A stretch of 64,000 bases of DNA from Melanocharis versteri (GCA_013397845.1 VZTG01005438.1:372001-436000); one strand, 5' to 3'; shown: positions 47,234-59,560, numbered from the stretch's first letter. Notes: a model not told the origin generated them from the letters alone. Numbers and translations: made by a program.

Positions 47234-50200
47234 TGTCTCTGCTGGTCCATCTCATTCCAGAATGATGTGATTTGGTTGGAACACCATTTATAAATCACAC
47301 AGAGGAGAACATTTTAATAATTTAATTTGAAATACGTAAGACCACATATACACACAGGCATACATTTTCATACACCTGTAGAGTGACCACCAGTTTACAA
47401 GCTACACTGGCATTTCAAAGGACAAAGTTCAGCCTGTCTCTAAACTGAGTTCTCATGAATCAATTACTCCACTCCTGGGCTACCCAGGAGAAAAGACTAG
47501 CAAGGTAAAGCCATGATTAGATAACACTGAGTTCTAATGCTGTCTTCCAACACAGATGTCACTGACTTATTGTCCACATTTGCATTTGATTTTTCTATAT
47601 TAAGTGCCATCTTGCACACACAAGCTGTTCAAGCCAAAGAAAGTGACCACATATAGAAGGCAGAAAGAGGACAAAACCTTAAAAAACCCGAAGGAAAACC
47701 ACATTTAGACAAAATAGAAAAGAATCTGAAGAAGTAACAAGCACAGCCAACATAGTTTCTCCAAGGAATGATGTAAGCAGCTTTGGAGAGAGAAGTAGTT
47801 TCCATCATTCTGAAACACAATATATCAGCCATTGCTCCCAAGTTGTTGCAGCGGGTGCACTGGCATGGTCATGGTTTGGTTGCATTAAGTCTGGTGGCAC
47901 TGATGTCTTGGGTTTGTGTGCCCTGTCCATGTACTCACAGCTTATTCAGAGAGAGATGGGGAATTTTTCCCCTGGCATGATGAAAGCACTGGACAAAGAT
48001 TTTTGACCTCATCTGCAAGGTGAGGAAACACTACTTGCTAAGATCACCTAATATTTCAACAAGGCAGTTCCAGTCACTCAAGGCTTTTCCCTTGACCTCT
48101 TCCTGAAGCACAACTTGGTTGGAGGTTTCCTGTATTTTAGGCCAGCCCATAAGCTTGTAAAAATTTGGCGAAACATTTTGCGGCCTTTTGTGAATTGAAC
48201 AGACATTTTAAAATTAGATACTTGTTCATGATTCTCTACAACTTCTTGGGACTGAGTTGAAGAATTAAGAAGCCTCACACGTTCTGTTTGTGCTTTCTAC
48301 TCCTTGGTGCCTGACTTGTGGATCTCCTATAGAGCATCCCACAGCCTGGAGAGCAAGGCTATCCTCAGGCTTCCTCAGGCTCAAAGCAACCACTGCAGGC
48401 TGCACCTCATCTCAACTACTTCGACCCTCCCAAAAAACATTGTGCAGGCCATGAAATACTGAGGCCTTGGATGTCATGCTTTCTAAAATCCTTCCAGAAT
48501 ACTTGGCCTTCTCCACCTTGCTGTCTATACCTCTTGAGAGCTGCTGCAGACCAGCTTCTCAATACTGACTGAAAGAACCAGTGTAAGGACCATTCCCGTG
48601 TCATTGAAACAACTGGAAAAATCACAGGCAAGACCCTTCAAGGTCTTTGAATGATGAACACAATAGTTTGAAGGGTAAGTAGGAGGACAAAAGAATATTT
48701 TAGCCACAGCTGAATAATATTAAGGTAATAGCAGGTTTCAATCCTGGACCATCTAAGGGAAGGGGGAAAAAAACTAAGAAAGCAAGCAACAGATGTAGTA
48801 TTGGGTAATAATGATTCAGAATTATTTAATGCATTGTTTTGACAGACTTCACATCATAAAAGTAAAATCAGACCTTCTTAATAATAAAATATAGATAGAG
48901 ACAGAAACACAGCAGAGCAACAAAGAACATAATGGAAGATATTTGAAGCTATTTTGACATTTTTTTTCTCTTTAAACAATAGAATTTACGTAAATTTGTA
49001 AACTAGTCTGAATATATTCATGAGATGTGGAAAAATAACAAGAAATATTTTTAAAATAAAGGCTAAACTAACTGTTTCAGCCATTTCACACCAGCACTAA
49101 TAGAATAAGGACATGAAAATTACTGCATAGCAAATATTGACTAATGGCTATCATGTGCTCTTCAGTGTCATTGGGCAGCATCCCTTTGACTTCTGCAGGA
49201 TGAAGTTACATTTGACTAACTATGGAATGCTGGTGTTCTGCTTTTACTAGAAAATATATCTATTTATATTTAAAGATGACTGCTGTGAGAAGCCTTGGAA
49301 CTTGAAACACAGCTTTCTGAACAGAAGACTAAATGTAAAAATACCTTCAAATTCAAGGTGACTTTAGTCAGCCAAGATTCACATCTCAAACTGTGAAGCA
49401 TTATGAATACCTCCTGTTTAACATCCAAATTCAGAAGACATCATACACAACTATACACATCTATAAACAATCCATCTTGCAGATCTGCAGGACTTATCAG
49501 ACTGTCCACTGAATCCTCAGTTGACCCCTCCTGCACTTCTCATGCCAGCCATCTGCTGACCCACTGCATAGGGAGCCCCTAATGCCCCCCACCTCACAGT
49601 GATTATCCCAGGCAATGGCTGGAGAACCCACACTGCTGGGGAAAATGGAGCAATCAGGGTCCCCTACCAGCATAAAAGTACTTATAAAAATATATTTAAT
49701 TCACTCTTGAGTTTATCCAAGTGTAGAAAAGGGCAGACAGTCCATTTGGCAGTCTGTATGCCAGGAGTGTGTAACATTAAGAGGGGAGTTAGGAAAGAAG
49801 GAAAGACAGCAATGAAAAAAAGATAGTATGGTTAATAGGGATATTAGTGGGCAATAATAAGAATTTGGCCAGAGAAACTTCAAGCAGACATGAATGGGCA
49901 CCTGAACTACAGAGCTGGGAGGAAAAATAGGCAGAATACACAGAGAACAGGCAGGCAGAAATGCATGACAGTGAAGACAATGGCAAGTCTGGCTAGCAGC
50001 TACCATATTCTCATCAAATTCGTACAAGAGCAAGGGTGACTTCAGAGGAGTTATGGTTGCATGTCTGAGAAGGCAGTAAAACACAACCCCCACATGTCTG
50101 TGCTTCAGCTTCCACAATTGGGTAAACTCAGCCCCCAACAAGCAGCATCACCTCAAACGGATGCCACACATTTTTATTCTTGGAGACAGCCTGGGCCCTG

Positions 50201-50840
50201 GGAATTGCACTGCTATTAACACCGTGCCTGCAGTTTGCATGAACATCACGTTTAGCACATTAACAACAGTTTTCCCCAGCAGATCTGCCCTCTAACTTAA
50301 GCCATTTTACTGCTTCCAGAACCAAGATAGAGGTGTGGATGGTTTTGGATAGCATAGGAAGCAGTTTAGCAAGTTGTCAGTCAGTTCATGGATTCAAAGT
50401 GACTGTAGCAGCTGTGCTACATGGCTTGAAGAGATGAAGCTGGTGATCTGAAAGGGACAGTGAATGTAAAATTTGGATATCAGTGGAGATGGCTGACCTA
50501 ACAGCAAAGGGAGAAGTGAGCAGGGATTTTAGTCAATCAGAGTTAAAAATGCTAAGTACAACTCTCTGATATGAAATAAAGGGTAGGAAAGGTTAGCAAA
50601 TGGAAGAAAAGCAAATATAGGTTCTGTAGGGATGCTTATTGAAACAGTTTCTGAGTCTGCACTTCTGGGTTAAAGCAGCCTACCCTAAGCAGCAAGAGAG
50701 AACCGAGAAGCGAGGTACCAGCAAGGCTTTGAGAGCTTGTGTCTCTTCCCATCGTTTTCAGGCTTTCTCGTATCTCAGAAGAGGGCACTGTGGGATGGAG
50801 AGCTACTAAACACGAGAAAATGCAGCTGAGTTCTTAACAG
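47234..50840. other. unique noncoding DNA
   Basis: No gene or named repeat. An AT-rich block at 47290-47340 and the general stretch 48780-49100 are strongly AT-rich. Frames at 48416-48631, 49599-49826 and 49713-50141 (142 codons, minus) match nothing I recognise. Confidence 0.5.
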
Positions 50841-51320
50841 GAATTGCTGTCGCCATACAATTTGCAATTAATTGGTTCTTTTGTTTTTATCCAGAGAACC
50901 GTGTGTGATCTATTTGCTCAAATGCATGAGCATTCAAATGCAGAGCTTGCTCATTCGCTAATGTTGGAGGAAGTTCTCTACCCTTTTGACATATCATCAT
51001 CCCCAGTCACAGAGAGGTTTACAATTGCTGAGGTGTTTTATTCCCAAGAGGAACGCATTTCCTTTTTAGTTTTTTGCACTTTATTCCTTATTAACAACAT
51101 ACAATTAAAATGGTCTTTATCCTTGCTGAGACGTAATGTCTCTTTGGCAATTAAGGTGAAAGCAGATGAACTCTCAAAACCAATGAATACCAGACATAGT
51201 GCATGGACAATTAAACCCAAATTATACGAATTCTACATATTCAGGGATAACACAAATATTGTACCTGCTTCCCTACTGCCTTGTTCTTTATGCAACAATA
51301 TCTGTGCTGCATGGATCTAA
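50841..51320 (+). other. long open frame of unknown status (132 codons from first ATG)
   Basis: The frame is open from 50844. The first ATG is at 50922 and the stop at 51318-51320, giving 132 residues from ATG (158 if upstream codons are counted). A splice-acceptor-like GAGTTCTTAACAG lies just before 50841, and AAGGTGAAA near 51150 resembles a weak donor. The predicted peptide has a central Leu/Ile/Phe-rich stretch and no motif I recognise. In AT-rich DNA such an opening is uncommon but expected occasionally in 64 kb. The DNA may equally be a conserved noncoding element. Confidence 0.15.
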
Positions 51321-53435
51321 ATTGCATTATGAATTGCATAGGCCTGGCTTTGTGTATGTATGTGTATTTTACACTTCCTGTCCATAGATGTAAATGAATG
51401 CATAAGAGCAAAAGGCAGTAGTAAATCAGCCACTGGGTTTTCCCTCTGCGCTCTTTCCTTGATTGAATCAATAACAAAACTAGTCAGCTCCTGATGAAGC
51501 AAATTTCCACTGCTGGCAAGTTGAAATTAAATATTTTGTAGAAACAGTTCTTCTTTGAACATTTACTTGGGCAGGGGAAAATAGATCATTTTTAAAGGGA
51601 ACATTTTGTGGTTTGTTTGAAAATTGATTTTTCATTTAATTTCATTTTTAGCATAGTTGAAGGTTTTCTTACATCCTGTGGTACCGTAAAAATTAATAAC
51701 ATAAACATTCACCTGAAACATATTAATATAGAGGAAACCAATGTTATAAACCGTAGTATTCCACAGAAACTTAAAATTTGTCATCTCTATCCTATTTCAC
51801 AATGGAAGATGAATATCTCAGGCAAGAGAGATAAACCTTCCGCAAAATTGGAAGCAAGACATGCTGATTTAGAACTAGCCAGGTCTAAATAGTAATCCAT
51901 CAGAAACTACTAGGATTCCTCTAAAATAGGAATTATTTGGGGTCTTCAGCAGGCCTTCCACTATCGTTGTTTTGTTTTAAAACATTGCATTATTTGGCTT
52001 TCTCTTCTCTAGAGTTCATGTTCTACTCCATTTCTGGTTTGCCAGCTTCTTATTCTTTATTTATGTATTTATTTATTTCTCCTTCTGTTCTAATCTTTAA
52101 TTACTGATAAATCCAGTTGGTTTTCTTTCATTTATTTTCTATCCAGTATGACCTGTCTCTCATCTTACTTCCACCTTAGTTCACCAAATGTGATTTTCTT
52201 TCTTCAAACGTTTGAGACGTGGTTACAACCTACCTACATATCCTGTAGCTGCACTGTCATACAGAATCCTCTGGCTATAGCAGTGTTGTGGGGCCACTGC
52301 CTCCCCCAGGATCCTCCTCCTTATCCCACCCCTGATCAGTCCCTGCTCTGTCCTTACCCAGGTTTGCTTCCCAGTAAAGCCATGAAGGCACGATGGAGGT
52401 GCTGAGTACCCAGGTCCTTCCCCAGCATGAAACCAGGAAACTGCAAGGATTGTTGCATGCAGACAGACAAAGCCATAATGCCAATTCCTGACATTTCAGT
52501 TTCTGGACCAGAGGCCACACCTAGGTGATGTGTGGCACACAGAGGTTTTGTAGACACCCCAAAAATGCAGCCATCAAACCCAGTTGCCCTGAGGCTTTTG
52601 GTGATGCACTCCTCTCTCCTTCCTCACCTCAGTATCAGGGTCTGGCCCATGGGGCACCATGCAAGATCCACCTCCTGGAGCTGACAAAAGGTTCACTCAG
52701 TTTCTGGATCACAGCAAAGTGTCTGCCTGTTTGGCACTGGCCCAAGAGGTGGGTTCAGAGCTTGGAGAAGTGCAGTGGTGTCTGTGAGGTGACCTCTGAG
52801 AGAGAGCAAGGGCAGCAGATGAGCAGGGCCTGAACTGGGAGGGGGAGATCTCAGCTGCTTTGTAATGCTCAGCAACAGCCATGGCTCATTTCAGAGCCTG
52901 CTGCCTCTCCACAGAAGCTTCCCTGAGGATGCATGTTAAAATTATGAGCAAAAAAAGAATTCTTGAGTTTCACTAAATCCGAGGAGCTCGTATGACAGCG
53001 TAAGTGTGTAATGAATGCTGTGATTAAGACTGAGGACTGCTGCTGCTTTGGATAATTTATGGGAATTTTTTGCATGGAGCTTTTTTTTGGAGAAAAATGG
53101 ACAAAGCTTAATCACACCTCATATTACAGTTCCATTTATAAATGGTTTAAAAAGAATTAATAACTTACTAAGATATTTTGGAAGGGAATGTTTAAACCAA
53201 TAGACAATAGGGGTTAGATTTACATGATATATAAGGCTGAAACCTCAGGCCACCTTCTACCTAAATTAACTTTTATTTGAATTTCTCAGGATGCCTGCAT
53301 TCCTACGCACAGAATTCCCCCGGTACAGGATTTCTGCCAGTAGGAATGCTGAGTGTCACGTACACCTTGACAGAAACGATCATCTCAGCAGAGCTCAGGT
53401 CTGCATACGAGCAGCAGTGACAGTCTGCCAGATTT
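51321..53435. other. noncoding DNA with a GC-richer patch
   Basis: T-rich near 52050-52140, including TTTA-repeat sequence (52056-52078). A GC-richer patch (52250-52880) opens frames on both strands (52148-52405, 52275-52520, 52525-52833), none with recognisable domains. It might be a very old repeat or a weak CpG-poor regulatory patch, but nothing definite can be said. Confidence 0.45.
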
Positions 53436-53460
53436 CAGCAACAGCAGCAGCAGCAGCAGC
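53436..53460 (+). repeat. (CAG)n microsatellite
   Basis: CAGCAA followed by six uninterrupted CAG units (53442-53459). In the plus-strand frame at 53291-53548 it reads as an alanine tract, but nothing else supports that frame as coding. Confidence 0.95.
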
Positions 53461-54659
53461 TCACCTGGAAAATGCCCTCAAGCTCCTTCTAAGTCTCTTA
53501 AAGAGTAGAGCCTTACCTCGTAATCCAGTCAGCAGAATACTTGTTTAGGAAGCAAGCAGACAGCTTGACCTCCTGCTCCTGTGGGAAGAAAACTAACCCA
53601 CAAATCCATCCCCAAGAGACCCTGGTGGAGGAAGAGCTGTCCTCTGCCTCAGGAGGAGAGCTCTGTGGGGTGCACGGGTGATCAGTCTTCTCCAGAGGAC
53701 AGGGGCATCTGGGAAGAGGGCATTCAGCTCTAAGGCTCAGGGAAGCACATGGCACTGCAAAAGGAGAAGCAAGACCCAGCGTTTGATGTGAAGGTGGCAG
53801 CCACAGAAGGCAGTGACAGAACTGCAAGCACAGCTATAGGCACAGCTATTTGTGCTAGTTCAGTCCCAGCTAAATCTCATGCTAGCTGTAGGAATCATCT
53901 CACTTAGCTCCAGGCACACAAACTAAGGCACCTCTTCAGCCAGTGAAGAGCGCTGTGTCTCTTTGAAAGGATATCTATCCCTTCTTAACCTACATCATCA
54001 CTATCCTCCAGCTTAAACCGTCTATATTTACTGTGAAGTAGAATACGAGGCATGTTCTTGGCCTGATCTGTACTTGGTATTTAATCATTAGGCTGTTACA
54101 CCAAGGAACACGAACCGCAGGATTTGCAGGAAATGTCACTTTCCAGACAGCAGTGCTAGGTTACACTTTGCAGGAGTGAATCATTACTAGCCTTCATCTA
54201 ATTATCTGCATCTTGCTAAGCAATCTCCACATTAAATGCCTTTGATCAAGTCTTCAGATGGTTTAATTAGCAGACTTCAGGAGCCCATGTCAGTTGTAAG
54301 ATTCAAAATTCTGCCCTTTGATAATCATTAATAAGTACATCTTTCTGCCTTTCTCCACCACACCAATATTACCCTTGACAGCACAGAAGGAAATGCAGCT
54401 GCACCCTTCTAACCTACATGCAAATATTAATCAGCAATTTTTCAGTTGCATGTGTTTTGTCTCTGTTAGTTGGCTTTAAAAACAAATATTTATGTCAGGA
54501 ATGGAGCCAATGGTATAAAAAATACGAGCTTTCACAATTATAATCCTACACTCATAAGGCTGCCTCCCCCATCTCTGTACTCACATAGTGTTTTATCTCT
54601 TGGAAGTGTCCCAGGCCAGTATTTTGGATCTTATTTTCCATAATCTGAGTTTTGTGTCT
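53461..54659. other. noncoding DNA, conserved-element-like at 54050-54540
   Basis: The first part (53570-53830) is GC-richer without a recognisable gene. From about 54050 to 54540 the sequence is unique, balanced AT-rich, with clustered TAATTA-, ATTAAT- and GATCAA-type motifs, as in many developmental enhancers. No repeat is visible. Confidence 0.45.
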
Positions 54660-54665
54660 CTGTGT
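54660..54665. repeat. left target-site duplication of LTR 3
   Basis: CTGTGT immediately before the LTR. The same six bases follow its other end at 55034-55039. Confidence 0.9.
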
Positions 54666-54733
54666 TGTTGCAGTCAGACACAGCCCGGGGAGAAAAGAGG
54701 CAGCCGAACTCAGGAAGAACAGGATTGAATGAA

Positions 54734-54743
54734 TTTATTTATT
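54734..54743 (-). terminator. polyadenylation signals of LTR 3
   Basis: Plus-strand TTTATTTATT reads as overlapping AATAAATAAA on the minus strand, just after the TATA box. Confidence 0.7.
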
Positions 54744-54757
54744 TATATACTGACTGG

Positions 54758-54764
54758 TTTTATA
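54758..54764 (-). promoter_or_regulatory. TATA box of LTR 3
   Basis: Plus-strand TTTTATA-type sequence giving TATAAAACC on the minus strand within GGGTATAAAACCAG. Confidence 0.75.
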
Positions 54765-55033
54765 CCCTAGGTCATTGGGATGGTATAAGGTCATTGGATC
54801 CCTGGCCATCCACCCCCCAGGATGATTCGCTAGATCCTAAAACATCCATTTCCCAAACAATCCCTCAGATTAACAATAACAAGGTGCAAAACTTCTCACA
54901 GGTGCAAGATAGCAGAATTATTTACAAAAGCTCTCTAGCTGTTTTTCAGCTAGCTTCTGTGAGAAAGTGAAAATGCACACTGACAAGCAGAAAACTGGAA
55001 AATCTCTTTGCCACCAAGCTTTCAGTGTCCACA

Positions 55034-55039
55034 CTGTGT
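55034..55039. repeat. right target-site duplication of LTR 3
   Basis: CTGTGT, identical to 54660-54665. Confidence 0.9.
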
Positions 55040-57286
55040 GATACCGGACAGAATGCCTCTGTATCGGATGTCAGCATATAAACCTAAAGTTGTCCAAAAC
55101 TGGGCTTTGTAGGAAGATAAATCTGTTTTACTTCTGTGGAAATTGTCACTCTATCTAAGGCAAATATCTAACCTGTGTTTGCCACTTAAACTCACAGAGG
55201 TTTAGTCTCTCTCCTTCCCTAGGCTAATGAGAGAATTTAAGTTTCTGAACTTGATCCCTTCAGGCCACAGGAGCACAGGACGCTGCAGCACCTGCCAGAG
55301 TGTGCTCACAGCCACGTCGAGCTGCATTGTGGCCACGGTGCTGGAGACTGCGGAGGAAGCCAGTGCCCCCTCATCATCCATCCCCTGGCTGTGCAGTGAG
55401 AAGGATCAGGCCGGCAGCAGGGGAGCTGCTGTCCTCTCCTGCAGGTCCCAAGACCTTGACAACCAGGCATCGAACCTCTAGAAAGAGCCTGCCCTAAAGG
55501 TTAACCTGAGACACCCCGGATTTAAATCCCTGGCCTTGTGCAACATGAATGCTTGAGAATGCCACTCTCCTTCCTGCCTATAGTTTCTTTCTTTCCCAAT
55601 ATCCCCTCTGGAATTGCACACTGTCACCAATATTTTTTGTTTTGTTAAGTAAGATATAAATCCATAGGCCTATTATTCCCTTTGTGCTTATTCATTAGAC
55701 CGTGTGGGAAGTTATGGCACACTAGTGAAATCACAGTCAGAAGCTGATTTGTGTCTGCGGGTTTTATCAACATATATAAAACTGACATTTGAAAGTGTGT
55801 CTCACTCTTCTGTTACAAAAATTTACCTATCTTCTCCCTTCCTCCCACATCCAACAACAAAAACAGGGAAGAAGTTTTCTTAGTCAAACAACATTTGACA
55901 CTCCAAAGTGAAAAATGAGCTTGTGAATGATACTAATTTACCCAACCATCACAGCTCAGGCAGTTTTACTTGCCAAGGAAGTGTGACAAAGAAAATGCAA
56001 TTGTTCAGGGAATTGTGCAAGCAATAAAATGTTATTTTACTGTACTTAAAGAAAATTAACAAGAGCAGGCATAAAATAGTTACACTGATGTCTTTAAAAC
56101 TACCTAAGTGCAATTAGTGAACAAAGACTGAGATCGAGAAAAGGACTCTTTAAAGTTTATTACTCTGATGAGCAATTTTGTTCTTCAGCCCATTTGTTTT
56201 GGATAAAATATCTGTGTCTTCTCTGTGTTTTACTTTCCCATATTACAGAGGTACAGCAATTCTCTGCACTCATTTGAGAGGATGATGCATTTTGGAGGAT
56301 GGAAGGTGTACCAGGGTCTTGTTTTTTAAAATGTGTTGTTCAGCTCAACAGTGCAGTGCCCAGACTACAAATGTCTCACTCGAGTCTTCAGCCCCAAGAC
56401 AGGCTTTTTGTTTGCCGATAAAGTGTATGCAAGGAAAGGAAAATCCAGATGCTAAAGCAAAGCCAACTGTGTATCAGTGCGGATGGCTGTCTCTCAGAGG
56501 CTCAGCCCATGCCTGCTCCTGTCTAGTTCAACAGGCAAAGATTCCAACAACACACGGGTGTACAGCAGAGCAACCCTCTTGTTTACTTCCATGCCTGTCA
56601 ATATACTGTTCTGACACTGCCTATTTGTCACTTACTTCTGCTGATATCAGCTAACCACTAAATACCCCAGATGCCCACGTGCCGGCACTCAAAACTTGTG
56701 ATCTACTGGCTGAACAGTTGCACTGCATTTGTATGAGTGCCTATGTCAGAAGAAATTAATCTTTAATTTAGGTGAAAGAAGTTTAGACTGTACCCAGACC
56801 TGCTTTTCACGTATAATTTTAATGTACTTTTTCCCTTCCCTCCCCTCCTCTGGTAATGGTATAAATAGCAAATATCTTCATAAGTTGGACTGGTTGAAGG
56901 ATAATGTTTAAAAGGTAAATGTACTTGCCCATGTTGTATTCCTTGCCTTCACTGGACATACCCTTAAATCACTTCAGGTGGTCCAGATGAGTGGATTTAT
57001 GCTAAGTATTACTCAATTTTCTGTTTCCAAAGCCAAAGCAATTCTTCAGCATGTAATAACCAGCCTTTTCAGCCAGAAGTCATTTTGTTGGGTGAAAGAA
57101 ATTAAGTGCTTTTGTAACAGTAAAGGGCAAAAACTAGAGACATGACCTCTACATTCTGATTTTCCTAAACCTGAAAGGCTGCCTGCTGACTCCAGGTAGC
57201 AGTCAGATCTCACAGCCTGGACAAATACGTTCTCTTTCAAGTGATTGTCTCTGAAAAAGGACAAAATGCTCCAATTCTTTGAAAAC
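55040..57286. other. unique noncoding DNA
   Basis: A GC-richer patch at 55260-55460 opens two overlapping plus-strand frames (55227-55481 and 55300-55497) without recognisable products. 55640-55800 is a unique AT-rich block with a conserved-element look. The frame 56292-56654 (120 codons) is cysteine- and serine-rich and unrecognised. Confidence 0.5.
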
Positions 57287-57301
57287 ATATATATATATAT
57301 A
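57287..57301. repeat. (AT)n microsatellite
   Basis: Seven and a half AT units. Confidence 0.95.
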
Positions 57302-58619
57302 CGCAAATAACCCCCTGATAAAGAAGAACTGCCAGCTATTATTTTCCAGGTGTCAGCACTTCATATATGGCAGGCTGCAGGGCACCCATTCTCTTTCAGA
57401 CAAGACAGACCAGTTTCCCCAGTATTTGCAGAAGAGTCTTTACCTCTGCGCTCCCACTGTCTGAAATTGTAGATCTTGGTAGAGCCATGTAAAACACACA
57501 GTTACAACCTTTATCCCACACACTATATCCCTAGCGTGTTTTCTGGCTGCTCAGTTCTGTTTTGCCTCATGAATTGCAATCAGCATTCAACGATTTGCTG
57601 CAGAGAAGAGAACTCCTTGGGCTTTATATTGATGGCATGAGTGTTTCCCTTTCTCAGGAACTTTCCCATCTATCAAAGTCTCCAATTTCTCCCCAAGAAG
57701 GAGATGCATGTAAAGGCATAGTTCAGTTCTTCAGCTAGGAAGAGTAGTAAAAATTGTTGAGTCTGGCCCCTTATGACCTAAGGAAATTCATACATGGAAG
57801 ATGCTGCAGACAGATTATTAAGCAGCATGAATCCCGACTTCTTGAACCAAGTGGTGAGACAAGCCAATTCTCTCTTGTCAAGATTGTAACCCAAGGCACA
57901 GTAGCTGTCCCATGACATCAATATCAAACAACCACTCTAGGTTAGTAACTGCAAGGTGCATAAAAGATACTCAAAATACAGAAATCCCCTAGGAGTATTT
58001 CGTTCAACCTCCTTGGAGTATTTCATTTCAAAGAGGGGAGAATGAGAAGGCTACACAGAAGTTAGTTCAATGGACTGGCAGAGGCACAAAACAGGCAGGA
58101 ATTCTTTACAGATTGCCCATTATAGACTCAAAATGCATTGCCATGAGAAATGAGAAAATATTACCATCTGACCACAGTAAAAGGTGAGAGTGTTCAATGG
58201 CAGAGTAAAATGCTGCCATTAGAGGTAAAAAGACATCTTAAATAAAAATAAAAATGCCTAAATTAGAAAAATTTTTAAAAGCTTTAATGCTAAGAAATTT
58301 TCTGTAAAACCTTATCTGATGTATCTAAATTACTAGGAAGAATAATTTGTCAAAGAAGTAAAAAAATAAAAAATACTGACTTTTCCAAATAACTTTACCT
58401 GGAAGGTTGGCAGTGAAGAAGCCAGGCTGAAAAGTCCTACTTATATCTAAAAGGAGCATGCAGGGAAGAAGAATCTGAAGGAAAAATACTAATCAATTCT
58501 TCTCCAGGGTGTCCCTCTAGCAGGAGCTATGGGACTCACTGACACCAAAGCCTTTCCTCATGAGGATGAGACCAGGGAAAAATCCCAACACACAGTGTGA
58601 TGAAGAAATTGAAAGAATC
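57302..58619. other. unique noncoding DNA
   Basis: No gene found. A partial near-repeat GGAGTATTTCGTTCAA / GGAGTATTTCATTTCAA lies at 57992-58031 (about 23-bp period). AT-rich near 58230-58380. The 3' part may already belong to the LINE remnant that follows. Confidence 0.5.
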
Positions 58620-59560
58620 ATAAGAAATTGAGAGGATCAGATGGTCTCCAGGCTGAAGGAGCAGGGATACAACACCGCTAAACTATGAAGCTAGGTATTT
58701 AATCTCTGGTTTAGAAGGTTATCTGTAGAGGGGAAAGAAAAGGCACAGCATGGGACCATGATTTCTAAGAGCTGCACTGACGGTGACAGCTACTGTACAC
58801 TGAGCATGAATGGCACCGTGAACGGAATAGTGGTAGTTTTGTCATAAATAGCACATAGATCTATTGGAGAAAAGTCAGATCCAACTCGGCTTTTTATGGG
58901 AAAGAGGTACTTCAAAAGGCTATAGATGCTCTGTTAAAAAATCAGCGAGCATGTGGAGAGGAGTGACATGGTTATATCACACACCTGAATTTCCAAAAAG
59001 CTTTTGAAAAGTTTGGACACTTAATGCTCTTAAAGATATTAAGCTGTCATGGAAGAAGAGAGAGAGCCTACTAATTAATAATTGTTACTTTAAAAGCTGA
59101 GCAGTCAAAAATTGTGGCTGGTCAGTTCTTACAGTGGAGGGAGGTTCTCCCTCAGGGAGCAAGTTTCAGGGCTACAGCCAGCTCTGTTCACCCCATATTC
59201 ATTAATGAACTGTAGAAGTCTGTTTGTGACTATTAATGCAATGAATCTCTTTTAGTGAGGTGGCAAATATTCAGCTGCCAAAAAACCATTCAGAAAAATC
59301 AAACCTAAGACTGACCTCAAAGACTTGCAGAAAGCTCCCATGGCAGAGTAATAAATGGCAGAAGAGATTCAATGTCAATAAATGCAAAGTAATGCACATG
59401 GCAAAATAATGATCCTAACTATACATATGCAATGATGGGCTCTACATTAACAATTCATGAAAGAGGTCTCAGAATAACTCTGGATAATTTCCTGAAATGT
59501 CAGCTCAATGTTCAGTAGACAGAAAGGCAAAAAAGACAGTAAGGAATAGGAGGAAGAGAA
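58620..59560 (+). mobile_element. ancient CR1/L3-type LINE, reverse-transcriptase remnant
   Basis: Broken plus-strand frames contain the ordered ORF2 reverse-transcriptase blocks: 'HLNFQKAFEKFGH' (58982-59020; cf. YLDFQKAFDKVPH), 'VLPQGAS' (59144-59164; cf. GVPQGS), 'FINEL' (about 59199; cf. FINDL), then 'KWQKRFNVNKCKVMHMAK' (from 59353) and 'ERGLRITLDNFLK' (about 59463-59500; cf. ERDLGVIVDSSLK). The catalytic FADD block is eroded (near 59268). Stops and frameshifts are frequent, so it is very old. It is the same class as the minus-strand remnant at 8025-8930 and resembles the CR1 lineage abundant in turtles and crocodiles. Confidence 0.85.

Larger units (their letters stand above)
54666..55033 (-). 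mobile_element. endogenous retrovirus LTR 3, complete solo LTR (368 bp)
   Basis: On the minus strand the element begins TGTGGACACTG and ends CTGACTGCAACA (TG...CA). A perfect 6-bp duplication, CTGTGT, flanks it, which fixes both edges. A TATAAAA box (minus strand, near 54758-54764) is followed only about 20 bp later by overlapping AATAAA signals (54734-54743), then a short tail of about 70 bp. A polyadenylation signal that close to the TATA box implies a very short R region, as in alpha/beta-retrovirus-like (class II, ERVK-type) avian elements. The 6-bp duplication also fits class II. No internal viral genes remain: recombination between LTRs has removed them. Confidence 0.92.

Noticed and set aside
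46469..47255. Cluster of overlapping frames of 70-120 codons on both strands
   Set aside because: They overlap each other in several frames of the GC-rich LTR 2; none resembles a viral or host protein.
49713..50141. 142-codon minus-strand frame, Cys/His/Leu-rich
   Set aside because: Considered as a membrane or zinc-binding peptide, but cysteine spacing fits no known motif and the other frames are equally open.
53436..53460. Polyalanine or polyglutamine coding tract
   Set aside because: The CAG run is short and the surrounding frame has no other sign of coding; treated as a microsatellite.
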